Assembly: GCA_963691655.1 (NCBI GenBank)
Contig: OY829326.1
Span: forward strand, 94,295,235-94,359,234
Length of the DNA: 64,000 nt
Direction: 5' to 3'
Source of the DNA: Toxonevra muliebris
Taxonomy: Eukaryota > Arthropoda > Insecta > Diptera > Pallopteridae
Part shown: positions 12,022-23,841 of the stretch, piece after piece
How the letters are laid out: each line of letters starts with the position of its first letter
Numbering within the stretch: the stretch's first letter is position 1
Program-made: the position numbers and the translations under genes
Notes under the pieces: generated by a model
The model's input: the letters and a program-made list of their open reading frames with translations, nothing else
What the model was told of the DNA's origin: nothing
Database searches by the model: none

Positions 12022-14343
12022 ATGGAGAGAACACAGAAAATGCCCAAAGTGGCAAAGGTAAGATTTAAATTCCATTGAGCGTAATCGCCAATAACAATAA
12101 CCTCGTTTCTTAATAGGTTAAAAATAAAGCACCCGCCGAGGTGCAAATTACCGCTGAACAATTGCTGCGCGAGGCCAAGGAGCGTGATTTGGAAATATTG
12201 CCGCCACCGCCAAAGCAAAAGATTTCCGATCCCGCAGAATTGGCTGATTATCAACAACGCAAGCGCAAAACATTCGAAGATAATCTACGTAAGAATCGTA
12301 TGGTTGTTAGCCATTGGATTAAATATGCGCAATGGGAAGAATCACAAAAGGAAATACAGCGAGCACGCTCTATATGGGAGCGTGCACTCGACAATGATCA
12401 CCGCAACATTACAATTTGGCTGAAATATGCCGAAATGGAAATGAAGAACAAACAAGTAAATCATGCGCGTAATTTATGGGATCGGGCTGTTACAATTATG
12501 CCGCGAGTTAACCAATTCTGGTACAAATACACCTACATGGAGGAAATGCTAGAAAATGTGGCTGGTGCGCGACAAGTATTCGAGCGTTGGATGGAATGGC
12601 AGCCGGAAGAGCAGGCATGGCAAACGTATGTAAATTTTGAGTTGCGCTACAAAGAAATCGATAGAGCTCGCACCATCTATGAGCGATTTGTATATGTTCA
12701 TCCTGATGTTAAAAATTGGATTAAGTTTTCACGCTTTGAAGAGTCACATGGATTTGTGCATGGTGCGCGCCGTGTTTTCGAGCGTGCAGTGGAATTCTTT
12801 GGTGATGATTACATCGACGAACGTTTGTTTATTGCATTTGCACGTTTCGAAGAAGGTCAAAAGGAGCACGATCGTGCGCGTGTTATATACAAATATGCAC
12901 TGGATCATTTGCCCAAAGAGCGTACACAGGAACTATACAAGGCGTACACAATACATGAAAAAAAGTTTGGTGATCGTGCTGGCATTGAAGATGTAATTGT
13001 TTCCAAACGAAAATTCCAATATGAACAGGAAGTTGCCACAAATCCGCAAAACTATGATGCATGGTTCGATTATTTGCGTCTAATTGAAGGTAAGCTCTGG
13101 TGGATGAGGTATCATATTTTTATAATAATCATATCTTCATCTTTTAATCGTCTTTCCAGGTGAAGGTGATTTCGATGCCATCCGTGAGACTTACGAAAGA
13201 GCTATTTCCAATATTCCACCCGCAAATGAGAAAAATTACTGGCGTCGCTATATTTATCTTTGGGTCAACTACGCGCTTTTCGAAGAGCTCGAAGCGGAAG
13301 ATGTGGAACGTACTCGTCAAATCTACAAAACCTGCCTTGAATTGGTACCACACAAGAAATTCACATTTAGTAAGATTTGGCTGCTCTACGCACAATTTGA
13401 AATCCGCTGTAAAGAGCTGCAACGTGCACGCAAAACTTTGGGCATGGCCATTGGTATGTGTCCACGCGATAAACTCTTTCGCGGGTACATTGAACTCGAG
13501 ATACAATTGCGCGAATTTGATCGCTGTCGTCTGCTATATGAAAAGTTTCTTGAATTTGGCCCAGAAAACTGTGTCACCTGGATGAAGTTTGCTGAATTAG
13601 AGAATCTGCTTGGAGATACAGATCGTGCGCGTGCTATATTCGAGTTGGCGGTGCAGCAAACACGTCTCGATATGCCGGAGCTGTTATGGAAAGCTTATAT
13701 TGACTTTGAAGTAGCACAAGGTGAATCAGAACTAGCGCGTCAACTGTACGAGCGTTTGTTGGAGCGGACACGCCACGTGAAAGTATGGATGTCCTATGCG
13801 AAATTCGAGCTGACCACACGTGATGAAACTCAAGAAGGTGATGAGCATTCAGCAGAAATGAATGTCCGGTTGGCGCGTCGTGTTTATGAACGCGCTAATG
13901 ACACGTTACGTGCAGGCGACAAAGAATCGCGGGTATTGCTGTTGGAAGCATGGCGGGATTTCGAACGTGAATCAGGAGATACGCATACGCTACAAAAGGT
14001 AATGGAAAAGATGCCACGACGTGTCAAGAAACGTCAAAAGATAATTTCTGAGAGTGGCGTTGAAGAAGGCTGGGAGGAAGTGTTCGACTATATATTCCCC
14101 GAGGACGAAATGGCACGTCCAAATTTGAAATTGTTGGCAGCAGCGAAAATGTGGAAGAAGCAAAGAGATATACCAGCACCAACGACGACGATAACGTCAC
14201 AGATGGTTGCCAGTGCGGAAATGCAAGAAACTGACACATCAGAAACGGAAATGTTGAATACTAGCGCATCAACACTAACAGCCACAGAAGATGAAGATGC
14301 AAGTCGGAGTGGCAGTGAGAGTAATTCACCAAATGCTGGATAG
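12022..14343 (+). CDS. crn: Crooked neck (Clf1/CRNKL1-type HAT-repeat splicing factor)
   Basis: A HAT-repeat scaffold of the Prp19-associated spliceosome complex, nuclear. Exons: 12022-12057, 12117-13089 and 13160-14343, with short introns of 59 and 70 bp; donors GTAAGA/GTAAGC and acceptors TAG/CAG; phases 0 and 1 match. The product is 730 residues (Drosophila Crn is about 700). The N-terminus [20 protein letters not shown] and the following [20 protein letters not shown] are nearly identical to Drosophila Crn as I remember it. Tandem HAT motifs (W..Y...E...........AR.I.ERA) run through most of the protein. The conserved [20 protein letters not shown] block precedes a Thr/Ser-rich, acidic tail that is the most divergent part. 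An AATAAA lies at 14366-14371. Intact, no oddities. Confidence 0.97.
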
Positions 14344-14365
14344 TTGTTGCAAGCATTTATTGATT

Positions 14366-14371
14366 AATAAA
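14366..14371 (+). terminator. Poly(A) signal of crn
   Basis: AATAAA 23 bases after the stop codon. On the opposite strand a TTTATT (minus-strand AATAAA) at about 14357 could serve a convergent gene. Confidence 0.6.
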
Positions 14372-14497
14372 CGTAAATTAAAAGAATATAAAAATTTTTT
14401 TACCTATCATAAGTGTAATTCCGTTGCAAAATTTAAATTTTATAATTATTTTTCATGAAATATCGTTTACTGTGTAGTTTAAAATTGCGGGAATAAA

Positions 14498-14648
14498 TCA
14501 CTGTTCCATTAGGGTTGTCTGAAATCCTGTAAGCAACGTCTGAGTACAATTTGTATTAACAGTTTTCCACTCCAGTTTTGGGTAATCCGGTAGTTCAATT
14601 TTTTGATCTTGTGATGAATATATTAGTTTTATATATTCGAAAGCCTCT
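14498..14648 (-). CDS. Possible terminal exon of an unidentified convergent gene
   Basis: On the minus strand a T-rich tract ending in TTTTTTAG at 14649 is followed by about 50 open codons to a stop at 14498. The residues (..LPDYPKLEWKTVNTNC... TLLTGFQTTLMEQ-stop) look more like real protein than the AT-driven ORFs nearby, and a minus-strand AATAAA lies about 140 bases beyond. I recognise no family, and upstream exons would have to lie beyond the repeats at 14784-16236. It could equally be a relic or chance. Confidence 0.25.
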
Positions 14649-14783
14649 CTAAAAAAAAAACTATCGTAGCTGTAAATAAAAAAAAATAAAATGTTCATTT
14701 TTCTATTAGATCAATTTATGGATTGTTAACGAGATTGTAATGGCAGGCTTTTTGGTCGAAATTTTCATACGCAAATAGTTAAC

Positions 14784-15040
14784 TATTTCATACTTTTTTC
14801 CCAACGTTTCAGCGCAAATTTTAGGCTTTCAGAGGATTTTTTATTTATAGTATTTTGTTACGTGTTTTGTAAAGTTTTTTTTTCGTGTTTTTTTGTCTTT
14901 TGTTAATTAAAGACTATATTTTATTTTAAATTAATTACTTGACTGAATGTTTTACAAATAGTATTTACTATAAATAAAAAATTCCCTGAAGAAGGCCTAA
15001 AATTTGCGCCGAAACGTTGAGAAAAAACTATGAAAAAATA
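14784..15040. repeat. Fold-back element, about 257 bp
   Basis: Left arm (14784-14855) and the reverse complement of the right arm (about 14965-15040) align over about 70 bases: TATTTCATACTTTTTTCCCA, then ACGTTTCAGCGCAAATTTTA, then GGCTTTC..., ending in TTTTTTATTTATAGT. There is no coding sequence in the ~110-bp loop. It is a MITE or fold-back element of unknown class. Confidence 0.7.
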
Positions 15041-15606
15041 AAAGCAAAACATACATGCAGACATATTTGAAAATGCCATGTTGCAATACACAAAAGAAAC
15101 ATGCCATTAATTTGTAGCAAAATGCTCAAGAAATCGGGCAGAATATAGCAGCCATGACATGTCGCTCCTTAATCTCTTTAATGCGGAGATTCATGCGGTT
15201 TTAAAAAGTCAGGGTTGTTGTACTAGCTACGGGTATTCAAGAGAATAAACCATTAAAAAAAAAAAACGATTTTCATCCGCATAATCCTATAATATTTTCA
15301 GGATTTTTCACTATATACTTTTTTATTCTTAAATATGTAACAATATGTTAAGTGTTTGTCCTGTTTTTTACATTTTTTGCAATAAAATCCAATGAAATTA
15401 ATTACACCTTCGAAATTTAAAGTAGAAATTCGATAAAATGTATGGTCACACCTATTATTTTGTTCAGCAGTGTATGTACATACCTATGTTGGCGATGTTT
15501 AAAATTAGTTTTTTTTAACTCTATTTGCTAAATATAATCTATTTAGACATTAATTATTACTTTGCTATTTTACAATTTAAAGAAAATTATACTTATAATT
15601 ATATAT
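15041..15606. other. Intergenic AT-rich sequence
   Basis: No reading frame or repeat structure stands out. Confidence 0.5.
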
Positions 15607-15614
15607 GTATTATG

Positions 15615-16236
15615 CAGGGACATAAGAGTTATAACCAATATTGGAAAAAAGCACTAAATAATTATTAAATTATAATTTTTTTTTAATTTGTTGCGAATAA
15701 CTGTTTTAAATGACCAATACTTTTTTAGTCTTTCATAACTATTATAAAGAAAAAAGTATTTTTTTGGTTATTCATAATTGTTATAAAAATTAAATATTGT
15801 TTTGGTCTTTCCTAACCATTATAAAGAAGAAAATTTTTTTTTGGTTATTCATAACCAATATTAATAAGAATTTTTTTTTCATTATTGTGCATAAGCACAA
15901 TCATTCATAGAATAACTTTCAATATGTGAAATGGAAGCTAAGCGAAAATTGTATGTATATGCACAACTAAAAAACAAAACAAAAATATTTGTAATGGTTA
16001 TGAAAGACCTTTTCACCCCTATTGGTCTTTTTTAATTGGTTATGAATAACCAAAACCAAATTTTCTTATTTTAATTGGTTATGAAAAAAAAAAATTCCTA
16101 TTAATAATGGTTATGGAAGACCAAAAAATAAATTGGTGACATTATAATGATATAGAAGTAATTTTTTTAAAAGCAATTATTTTTGCCACAACCAATTTAA
16201 TCTTAAACAAAAAATAACAATTATTTTGGGTCCCTG
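15615..16236. mobile_element. Non-autonomous hAT-type MITE, 622 bp, with 8-bp target duplication
   Basis: Ends are CAGGGACATAAG and (reverse complement) CAGGGACCCAAA; both are flanked by GTATTATG (15607-15614 and 16237-16244). An 8-bp duplication with CAGGG termini is the hAT signature. The interior is built from many copies of a TTGGTTATGAATAACCAA-like motif in both orientations, so it can fold into several hairpins. No transposase is encoded. Confidence 0.85.
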
Positions 16237-16244
16237 GTATTATG

Positions 16245-17060
16245 TTATGTGGAAACGAAATTAGATTATGTTGCCAATCTGTTTGAAAGATCTGACAGTA
16301 AGCACCTCTTAAGTCTTCAAATAGAGTTTTCCGAACTTAGCAGCTCTTTCGCTAATTCGTTCGGGTGGGTTAACAGGCGATCTCGATACTTAAGGCTGAA
16401 GGTTTGGATAGTTTCGTACATGGGTGTTATTTTTAAATCTCTTTGGATCGCTTCATTGTTGACGTACCATGAAGCATTTGGACACATACGAAGGACTTAA
16501 GAATTTGGAATCTCTGTAGAATATCAATATTCGTCTTCGATGCCCCAAAGTTACTGTGCGCTCACGATTCCGTGGACTAAGAATTGCGCCGAATAAAATT
16601 GTCCGTTACATTTCTTCCCATACTGCGCTATTGCAAGATTCAAATTCAAAAATGCATTCAATGTCAGAAAATATTATGTGTCGCTTATATTCAATAAAAA
16701 CTTATTTATTTATTTAGTTAAATATAATCGAAAAGCCAGATATGGCCAAGTTTGATTACAGAATGAAAAATAGAGAGAGTTAACAATAAGAATAATTAAA
16801 AGAAAGCAAAAATCAAATAAAGAATTTTTTTACTTGTTACAAGAAAAATACGAAACTTAATTAAATTGAAAAAAAGGAAAAATAAAGAAAAAAGTGGAAA
16901 AAGGTGAAAGAGGAAAGAAGAAAGAAATGTAAAAACGGTAAAGGAAGAAAGAAGACCAAAGAACATAGCACTCCACCCCAAACGACACATGAGGATGCCT
17001 CTTATGTACTTGTTAGTGATAAGGAAGAATCTTTGTAACAGAAAATCATTTAACGCAAAA
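16245..17060. other. Intergenic; weak retroelement-like traces
   Basis: An 83-codon ORF at 16249-16500 contains LKVWIVSYMGVIFKSLW, faintly like the region after the reverse transcriptase domain of non-LTR elements, but this is too weak to call. The rest is AT-rich and A-runs dominate 16790-16950. Confidence 0.3.
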
Positions 17061-17260
17061 ATGGCAAGCGAACTGGAAGTGCGAGAAAATATTAAAATTT
17101 TTCAAAAACAATCTGTTCCCTTTTAAAAAATTGCCAAAGAGGTAAACCCTAAAACCATTTCTCGCGTTATTAAATGCTTTAAGAACGAACTGTGTATTCC
17201 TCAGAAAGGTTCTGGTAAAAAGAAATTGTACATGATCGTGAAAAGGCGGAGAAAGTTGTG
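17061..17260 (+). pseudogene. 5' fragment of a mariner-type transposase (DNA-binding domain)
   Basis: From ATG at 17061 the frame reads MASELEVRENIKIFQKQ, a stop, KIAKEVN, then after a shift KTISRVIKCF, with a later PQKGSGKKK basic stretch. This parallels the start of the dead mariner at 24961-24028 (VRLKIIKNFQKTQ, LPKELKVCRQTVSNVIKQF and PGSGRKQ), so it is the helix-turn-helix end of a related copy, broken by a stop and frameshift and truncated. No terminal repeats were found. Confidence 0.6.
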
Positions 17261-17929
17261 ACCATTCCAAAGTCTTTTATATATTTTTTTAAATACTAAA
17301 TAATAATAAAGAACCAAAAAGAAAATTTTCTTTCCTTTAAAATATATTTCTTTTGACTTAAACATCTTATCATTAAGCACTGCTATTATATTGCACACAT
17401 CTATTCATATTTTGTAGTGCCAATTGGTATCAGTGATGTTAATTTTTCTTCATGAAACTACTGCATAAGTTGCCAAAAATTACTGAGTGAGGAAATATAG
17501 GGTTGGTTGATAAGCAAAACTCACGAGCTGTCATTTTTGAAACATTAGATTTTTTATAAATAAAGCTTATATATTTTTTAACATTTGTTTTTTCTTTTTT
17601 GTTTAAATGTTGATTCATTTACCCAATAAACGGGATACAATTTATATGGATGCTTAGTTAACTTATCTAAGTACAAAATTAAATAGGTAAATTTTTATTC
17701 ATGTAAAATATTAAATAAGGTATAAAACAATGAAAAACCATAATACTTAAACGAAATCGATACAGAATATGTGACAAAAATTAAAAGAATTAATTAATTA
17801 AATATTTTCTATTGTCCTTGTATCTAGTGTGAAAAATTAAAATTTTATCATTTAAGATCAGTTGTCCCGGTTCATGTAAATCATGAATGTATGTAATCTT
17901 TGTGTATTTACCACTTATCAGATTTGGGC
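17261..17929. other. Intergenic AT-rich sequence
   Basis: No gene or clear repeat structure seen. Confidence 0.4.
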
Positions 17930-18520
17930 AATGTATGATATCAGTGATAAGCAGTGGTATCGCTATCTTGACCCATGGTATTAATGAATTCCGTTTTAGA
18001 AACATTGAACATGAGATTCCATTTGTTATAGTAAGCTAGTAGTTCAATTAAATAAACGTTTAAGAAATTTTGTGCTATCTTGGGTCGATTATGCGCAATA
18101 TAAATCGTCGTATCATCTGCAAACTGAGTAAGTTTAACGATATTATTGATAGGAATATCATACATAAACAAATTGAATAAAATTGGCGATAATACCGAAC
18201 CATGTGGTGTGCCGCAAGGCATGTCGTGCCAATCCAATTTAATTGTTAATTCTAAACACAAATCTTCTCGAGTTCAATGATGATCTGGTAATTCTAGTTA
18301 TGAAAGTATTAAAATTTAATTTCATAATTTTATGAATGAGACCGTCATGCCATACAGTGTCAAAAGCCGCCTTTTAGTCCAAGGCCACAATTGGTGTGAT
18401 CATTTTATTATTGAGGCCGTTTATAATATCATTCTGGATTTCGCATAAAGCGTGCTCAGTTGAATGCCCAGGCAAAAAACCAAACTGATTTTAAAGAATA
18501 TCTAGTTAATCAATATGAGA
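17930..18520 (-). pseudogene. Jockey-like non-LTR reverse transcriptase fragment
   Basis: On the minus strand, pieces in more than one frame spell reverse transcriptase motifs: GHSTEHALCEIQNDI and KAAFDTVWHDGLI (18360-18500), then GTPHGSVLSPILFNLFMYDI and KLTQFADDTTIYI, whose FADD catalytic box lies at about 18112-18123. Stops and frameshifts interrupt it, and both the 5' endonuclease part and the 3' end are missing. The match is to the jockey/CR1 style of reverse transcriptase; the clade is by motif resemblance only. Confidence 0.8.
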
Positions 18521-18535
18521 CCAAATATGAACATC

Positions 18536-20404
18536 AATATTGTATTGTATTATAGAGGTTTCTGTCGTTGTACCGCGAACTATAAGATCTATTGTACGTC
18601 CCTCTTTTCTATCTAGTCTAATCTGCCTAGAGTACCTCATCCAGTCCAGTTTCCCTCAAGAATTTGAGTATTGCGCCCGGATCTATGGATGCCAGTTCGG
18701 TACTGGGCACTTGGTGCATGCCCAGACATTTCCTTCTTTTGTGGATCAGTGCTCCACATTGAGCAAAAAAATATGTTCTGATGATTCGTCTTCCTCATTA
18801 CAAAACCTACAAATTGAGCTTTGCTCAACCCCTATCTTGCAAAGGTGTTCTCTGAGCCCGCAATGCCCAGTCAGAATACCAGCTAATATGCGCAAACTGT
18901 TTTTGTTGAGACCAATGCAGAATGCGTATCTACTCTTATTATAATTACCTAAAAGCGCTTTGGATTGCCTCAGTCCCGTAAGATTGGTAAAGAGTTCTTG
19001 CCTCTTCTTCCTTTCTTCTTGCCTGAGTAATTCCCTAATTACGCTATCTCCTATCCCACAGAAGGGTTCAGGTCCCACGAAAGTGGTTGCTGCCCCCTTT
19101 CTTGCAAACTCGTCTGCCTGCTCATTACCCTCAATTCCTGCGTGTCCAGGGACCCAACATAGAGCGACTTTGTTGTTATTGCCCAGTTGATTGAGCTTGC
19201 TTAAACAGTCCCACACCAACTTAGAGATCTCAAAGGAACATAATGGCCGAATGGCTGCTTGGCTGTCCGACATGATAGCGATATCTTGCCGTTTGTACTT
19301 TCTATCCAGGTTGAATTGCACACATATGCTAATAGCATGAATTTCAGCTTGGAAGATGCTAGGATACTTCTGCATACCACTTAATCGTGTGTTCTTTGAG
19401 TGTGTAGTTATACTCTACACCCTCCCATTCGTTCTTACTACTAAGTTTTGCAACGAAGTGTTTCTCAAAACTATACTGTGTGCCATTCTGTCCTGGGGAC
19501 AGTCCAAGAGATAGTTGTCTTTCGCCGGGTTATCTCGGTTTCCAAGCCCTATAGATCTCCTCGTCAACCTTTTATTTCTTGTTCCTCTTACGATTGCTGC
19601 CTTGGAGGCACTCTCTATCACGAGATGTAATGGAGTGAGCTCCAATAGTACCTCTAGTGCAGCAGTCGGACATGTTCTCATCGCTCCTGTTATACAGATA
19701 CATGCCAACCTTTGAACTTTCCCTAATTTAGCTTTCGCTGTTTTTAGTTGAGTTCTCCTTGCCCACGCTAATGCTCCATATGTAATGATTGGCCTTACCA
19801 TCATTGTGTACATCCAGCGCAGTACACTTGGTTTACATCCCCAAGTTTTCCCACCTAGCCTTCTGCATACCATTAGAGCGCGAGTGGCTTTACTTGTCAC
19901 TGCCTCAACATGCGCTTTCCATGTGAGTTTACTATCTAATACTAAGCCCAGATACTTTACCTCTTGCTTTTGTTCAATAACCTCCCCAGCTAGTGATATC
20001 GGTTTCCAGCGCGGGAGTGATCTTTTCCTGGTAAATGGAACTATAGTGGTCTTTGCAGGGTTAATATTTAGCCCTACCGACCCGCACCATCTCCTAGTAA
20101 TACCTAGACCTCTTCGTATAATGTCACAAAGAGTTTCTTCAAATTTCCCTCTGGCTATGAGGACTATAACGTCCGCATACCCTTGACAGTCTATGCCCGC
20201 CTCTGAGAGTTTCATTAAAAGTTCGTCTGCTACCAGGCTCCACATTAGAGGTGATAATACTCCTCCCTGTGGACATCATCTGGTTGTGCTGACTGATATG
20301 GTACCTAACCCTGTTTGAACAGCAATAACTGTAGTCGAATACCCTGATCGAACGAATTTGACTTTGGTGTTATGACGTGCTTTCGACAGAGAATAGCGCT
20401 ATTG
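18536..20404 (-). pseudogene. 5'-truncated non-LTR retrotransposon: reverse transcriptase C-terminus and RNase H
   Basis: Minus strand. The first part (20404-19415) carries CPQGGVLSPLMW (a stop replaces the codon before it), YADVIVLIARG (a degenerate YADD box) and NPAKTTIVPFTRK. The second (19375-18746, after a frameshift) is RNase H: FQAEIHAISICV (Glu), SDSQAAIRPL (Asp) and WVPGHAGIEGNEQADEFARKG split over the His/Asp motifs, then a Cys/His knuckle CRFCNEEDESSEHIF. The first RNase H Asp motif (TDGS) is not found between the two halves. An RNase H after the reverse transcriptase suggests the I/LOA/R1 group. It abuts the jockey-like fragment at about 18520-18540 in the same orientation. Confidence 0.85.
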
Positions 20405-21298
20405 TGAATTTCGCTCATTTTGACTTGTTCACTATAGTATATTTTTATCAGCTGTTCGTCATTTTGAAAAATAAATAGTTTAAAAATGAAGTGGAAAAAA
20501 TAAGATCAAAATAGTTTACTATAAAGGGATTATGATTCAACGATTCATCGGAAGACGATGAGAGGTTGATGTAGCCTGGACAATATTTTAATAAAAGTTG
20601 GGATAACGAATTGGTATACTTGATTTTAATGTTTAACAAATGCAAACTTTTGAAGACGAGCATAGACGGGACAAGTGCACTTAGGGTAATGAGTTTTGCT
20701 CTGCTACGTCACAATTTTTTTTATTGACATACAAATTTTTAAAGCTGAAAAAAAAATTTAATATTGTTTTTATCTGAAAAAAAAAAAATTTAATATATTT
20801 TTTGTCAAAACATCCATTTAAAAAATAAAAATTTTGGATTTTTTTTTCAGTTTTAAAATTTTTAAAAAATTTTTTATTTTAAAAATTTAAAAGTTTTTTA
20901 TCAAAACATCCATTTAAAAAATAAAAATTTTGGTTTTTTTTTTTGTTTTAAAAATTTTGGTTTTTTTTTTTTAGTTTTAAAAAAAATTTTTTTTTTTTAA
21001 TTAATTTATTTTTTCGTAATTTATTTCATCCGTGTTATCTTCGTAAACTTTTATCTCGTTGTTAGTTTTAATTTCATGTGTTCTTGAACAATTAAATCCT
21101 AAAAATGTCTTTGTGGATATCTACAAATAAAATTTGATTTTGTTGTTAAATTTCGAAGAAAGCTTGGAGTAGACTGTCACCGGTTTTATTTTTAAAAACT
21201 ATTTGTTTCCGATTTGTGTTTTCAGAATCGTGATATGTAGAAAAATGTAATGCAGCGTGTTTAGTACTATATACATATCCGTACATACAAGAGTTTAA
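20405..21298. other. AT-rich, low-complexity intergenic stretch
   Basis: 20740-21005 is dominated by A and T runs and includes a tandem duplication in which TCAAAACATCCATTTAAAAA recurs 97 bases apart (about 20805 and 20901). No gene seen. Confidence 0.6.
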
Positions 21299-21335
21299 CC
21301 CTCTAACCGGTAACGCCGCCCTGAGGCAGCCATCA
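21297..21335. repeat. Solitary piggyBac-like terminus
   Basis: TTAACCCTCTAACCGG followed by the near-palindrome GCCGCCCTGAGGCAGC has the look of a piggyBac-type MITE end (TTAA plus CCCT terminus plus subterminal palindrome; compare 48231). I could not find the opposite end nearby. Confidence 0.35.
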
Positions 21336-21959
21336 CTATATTTTAATTAATCGATAAGTGAAAATTTATTTATTTTTTTTAATTAATTGGCAGACCGAAA
21401 GAAAGAATAAACACATAAAATATGTGGTCAGTTTGCTCTTTCAGCGATCACACGATTGTTGTTTATAGTTATTTTTATGTGTACAAGTTTGAAAAATTAT
21501 CGCGCATATTAGGTTTTTTATGAAAATCTAAAAAAAATATTTCTAAGTCTCCTCATATACTGTCATATGCTGCCGTATAACCATAATTTCGTATGAATAA
21601 ATATAAATAATAAATTTGTATGGAAAATGAGAGGATATGACAGCAAATAAGACACCTTGTAAATTGCCCAAATATATCTATATTTTGTGGCTTAAACCTG
21701 CGTTTAGTTTTTCTCACCTAACTGCTAAACTCAAAAACTAATAAAAAATGGACTTCATATTCATTTTTCTTTCACCAATATTAACTCTTGTAACAACTGC
21801 TTCTGACATCTGCTTTATTTTATGCAATAAAGTTTAGCAAAAAGAGATGATGTTAGAGCCCATTAAATGAATTGTTGAAGAGCTCTAATCAGGTTATTAG
21901 CCATCTGTTTTAATTCATTAAAATTAGTAATTTGATTTTGAAGAGTCTGCGATTCGACT

Positions 21960-22613
21960 TAAAGATGGTGTTCGAGTTTCAAAAAATCGGTTTTTTTTTA
22001 TCATGTATTTTGAAAGTATACTGTAAAAATTTCATATATTAACGAAGTTATAGCGCAAAGGCGTGAGCGTTAAACTGTATGTGTTGTTAAAACTTTAAAA
22101 GCGTTATCCTCTAAACAACTTTTTTTTTGATCAGCCCAGGGGTTTGAAAAAATTCTATAAAGCCGATTGAACTGAAATTTGAATACGTTATACACACTAA
22201 TGGCTTTCGCAGGTAGTAGAATTGTTTATTTTTAATCATTATTCCATATTTTTTATTCCGATTTTCAACAAAAAAAAGCGCGATTTTTAAAATTATTTTT
22301 TTAGAAGTCTGCAATTTTGTTATTTTTTAATAAAAATGTTTAAATCTACTACCTGCCAGAATGGCAAGTTTTTTGAACGATATTTTATTTAATTTTTTGT
22401 TATCAGATGACTTCACACTTTTTTTTAGGTGTCCACTTTGGGCTTAAAGAACACTAAAAAAATATCGTAAATTAACTTCAAACATTTTTTTTGTACAGTT
22501 AAAGATATCAATAGTAACATATAAAAAAATAGATTGATTGTATTTTATTTTGTTATAACAAAAAATTCCCGAAAAAACCATGAAAATTAGGCCGGAACAT
22601 CAGACTACATCCT
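21960..22613. mobile_element. TA-flanked MITE, copy 1 (family shared with 60909-61581)
   Basis: This segment aligns in inverse orientation with 60909-61581 over most of its length: GTGTTCGAGTTTCAAAAAATC, CCCAGGGGTTTGAA, AAAGCCGATTGA, GGTAGTAGAATT and CTACTACCTGCCAGAATGG are shared. The right end reads CATCAGACTACATCCT then TA; the left end is decayed (TTAAAGATGGTG). A smaller inverted repeat (GCAGGTAGTAGA / TCTACTACCTGC) lies inside. No coding sequence. Confidence 0.75.
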
Positions 22614-22970
22614 TAACAGTATTGACATTTGTGTTGTTAGTTTGATATTGCTGAATAAGTTTTTTGGGTTTTTTTTGTTGAGTGTTGACCCCTTTGTTAT
22701 AGAGTTGCGTGTGCGTTCGTTTGACTGTGTGGCATGAGTCTTAATTGGTGAGGTAGCAATTTCTAATGATGTACTAGCCGCATTGCTGGATCGTGAACTT
22801 AAAAATATAGTATTTTTGCTGACTTGTTGTTGATAATATTGACAATGTGACATTCGACGTTTACACAAACTTCAAAAACAAATATCTCCGAATAATGAAA
22901 AGTATAGTCAGCGAGTTTTTTTTATCCAAAGATGATATATCCATCTATAAAGATAAATAAATTTTACATA
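22614..22970. other. Intergenic between MITEs
   Basis: Holds a polar, Ser/Asn/Thr-rich 87-codon ORF on the minus strand (22868-22605) that I cannot assign and do not call. Confidence 0.4.
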
Positions 22971-23184
22971 TCGATACCTCAGTTCCAAAGTGTAACAAGT
23001 CAGAAATAACTACTTACGATCAATAAACTTATAATAAAATATAAGGTGTAACAACTGAACTACATTGAGTTATCGACCTGTTATTCTTTGGAAATGGTGC
23101 GTAATCGTCCCGAGAATAGTTTCTCATACTTATCTCAACTTCATCAAATTTCGGATTTGTTACACTTTGGAACTGAGGTGTCGA
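22971..23184. mobile_element. Short TA-flanked MITE, 214 bp
   Basis: Terminal inverted repeats of about 35 bp: TCGATACCTCAGTTCCAAAG then TGTAACAAGTC on the left, matched by the reverse complement of 23150-23184 with a few changes, each flanked by TA. No coding capacity. The size and TA duplication suit a Tc1/mariner-derived MITE. Confidence 0.75.
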
Positions 23185-23841
23185 TATTTATGTTCGAAGC
23201 ATTTAGTTGCGAATTGAAATTATATTTATGGGCGGGATACCATTGCGTAATTAAAATCTGAAACTTAAGAAATAAATAAAAAAGTAATCACTGAAAATAA
23301 CTTCAGATTTTCACTATATTACTATATTACTATGTGACAGTTTGAGTCTCGAAATTACTGTAGAGTTACACTGATCGGTATGTTCATTAGAAAAATTTGT
23401 TCGAAGTTGAGAAAGTTTATAAGACGACTTAAGTCTTTTATATGCATGAAGGATGGGCCAGTTGAACTCAGATTGCAGTTTAAACTTAAATTAAAATCGG
23501 ATCCAATTTCTCAGTACGAACTTATTACTTCTATTATAGCTCAACACTCCGTTGAAGGACTAGGCCTTTCATGTTATATTTGTACCCGAATGGAAGGGAC
23601 GTAAAGCGAAGTGAAAAGCTTGCCTAGGCAATTCTTGCCATTGCCAGTTGAGAGGTGGTGCCGAATTTGTAATTGCTATTTTTGATTTGCACCGATTACA
23701 AATACTTACCTTAACGAAATATTATTCTGAGATTCATTCGTCCCAAAGTTGCTACGAAATGCAAAATTTAAAATATAAACTTTTAGTTAACACATAATTG
23801 ACATACCGATGATCATACGTTGGCAAAAAGCATTAAATGTA
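23185..23841. other. Intergenic, no supported gene
   Basis: A 74-codon ORF (23380-23604) is unassigned. A 24-base string at about 23803-23826 (ACCGATGATCATACGTTGGC) recurs inverted at 25233-25256, outside the mariner element. Confidence 0.4.

Noticed and set aside
16249..16500. 83-codon ORF following the hAT MITE
   Set aside because: Faint likeness to a non-LTR region only; its start overlaps the target-site flank and no second motif supports it.
22605..22868. 87-codon Ser/Thr/Asn-rich minus-strand ORF
   Set aside because: Overlaps the end of a MITE and shows no conserved pattern.
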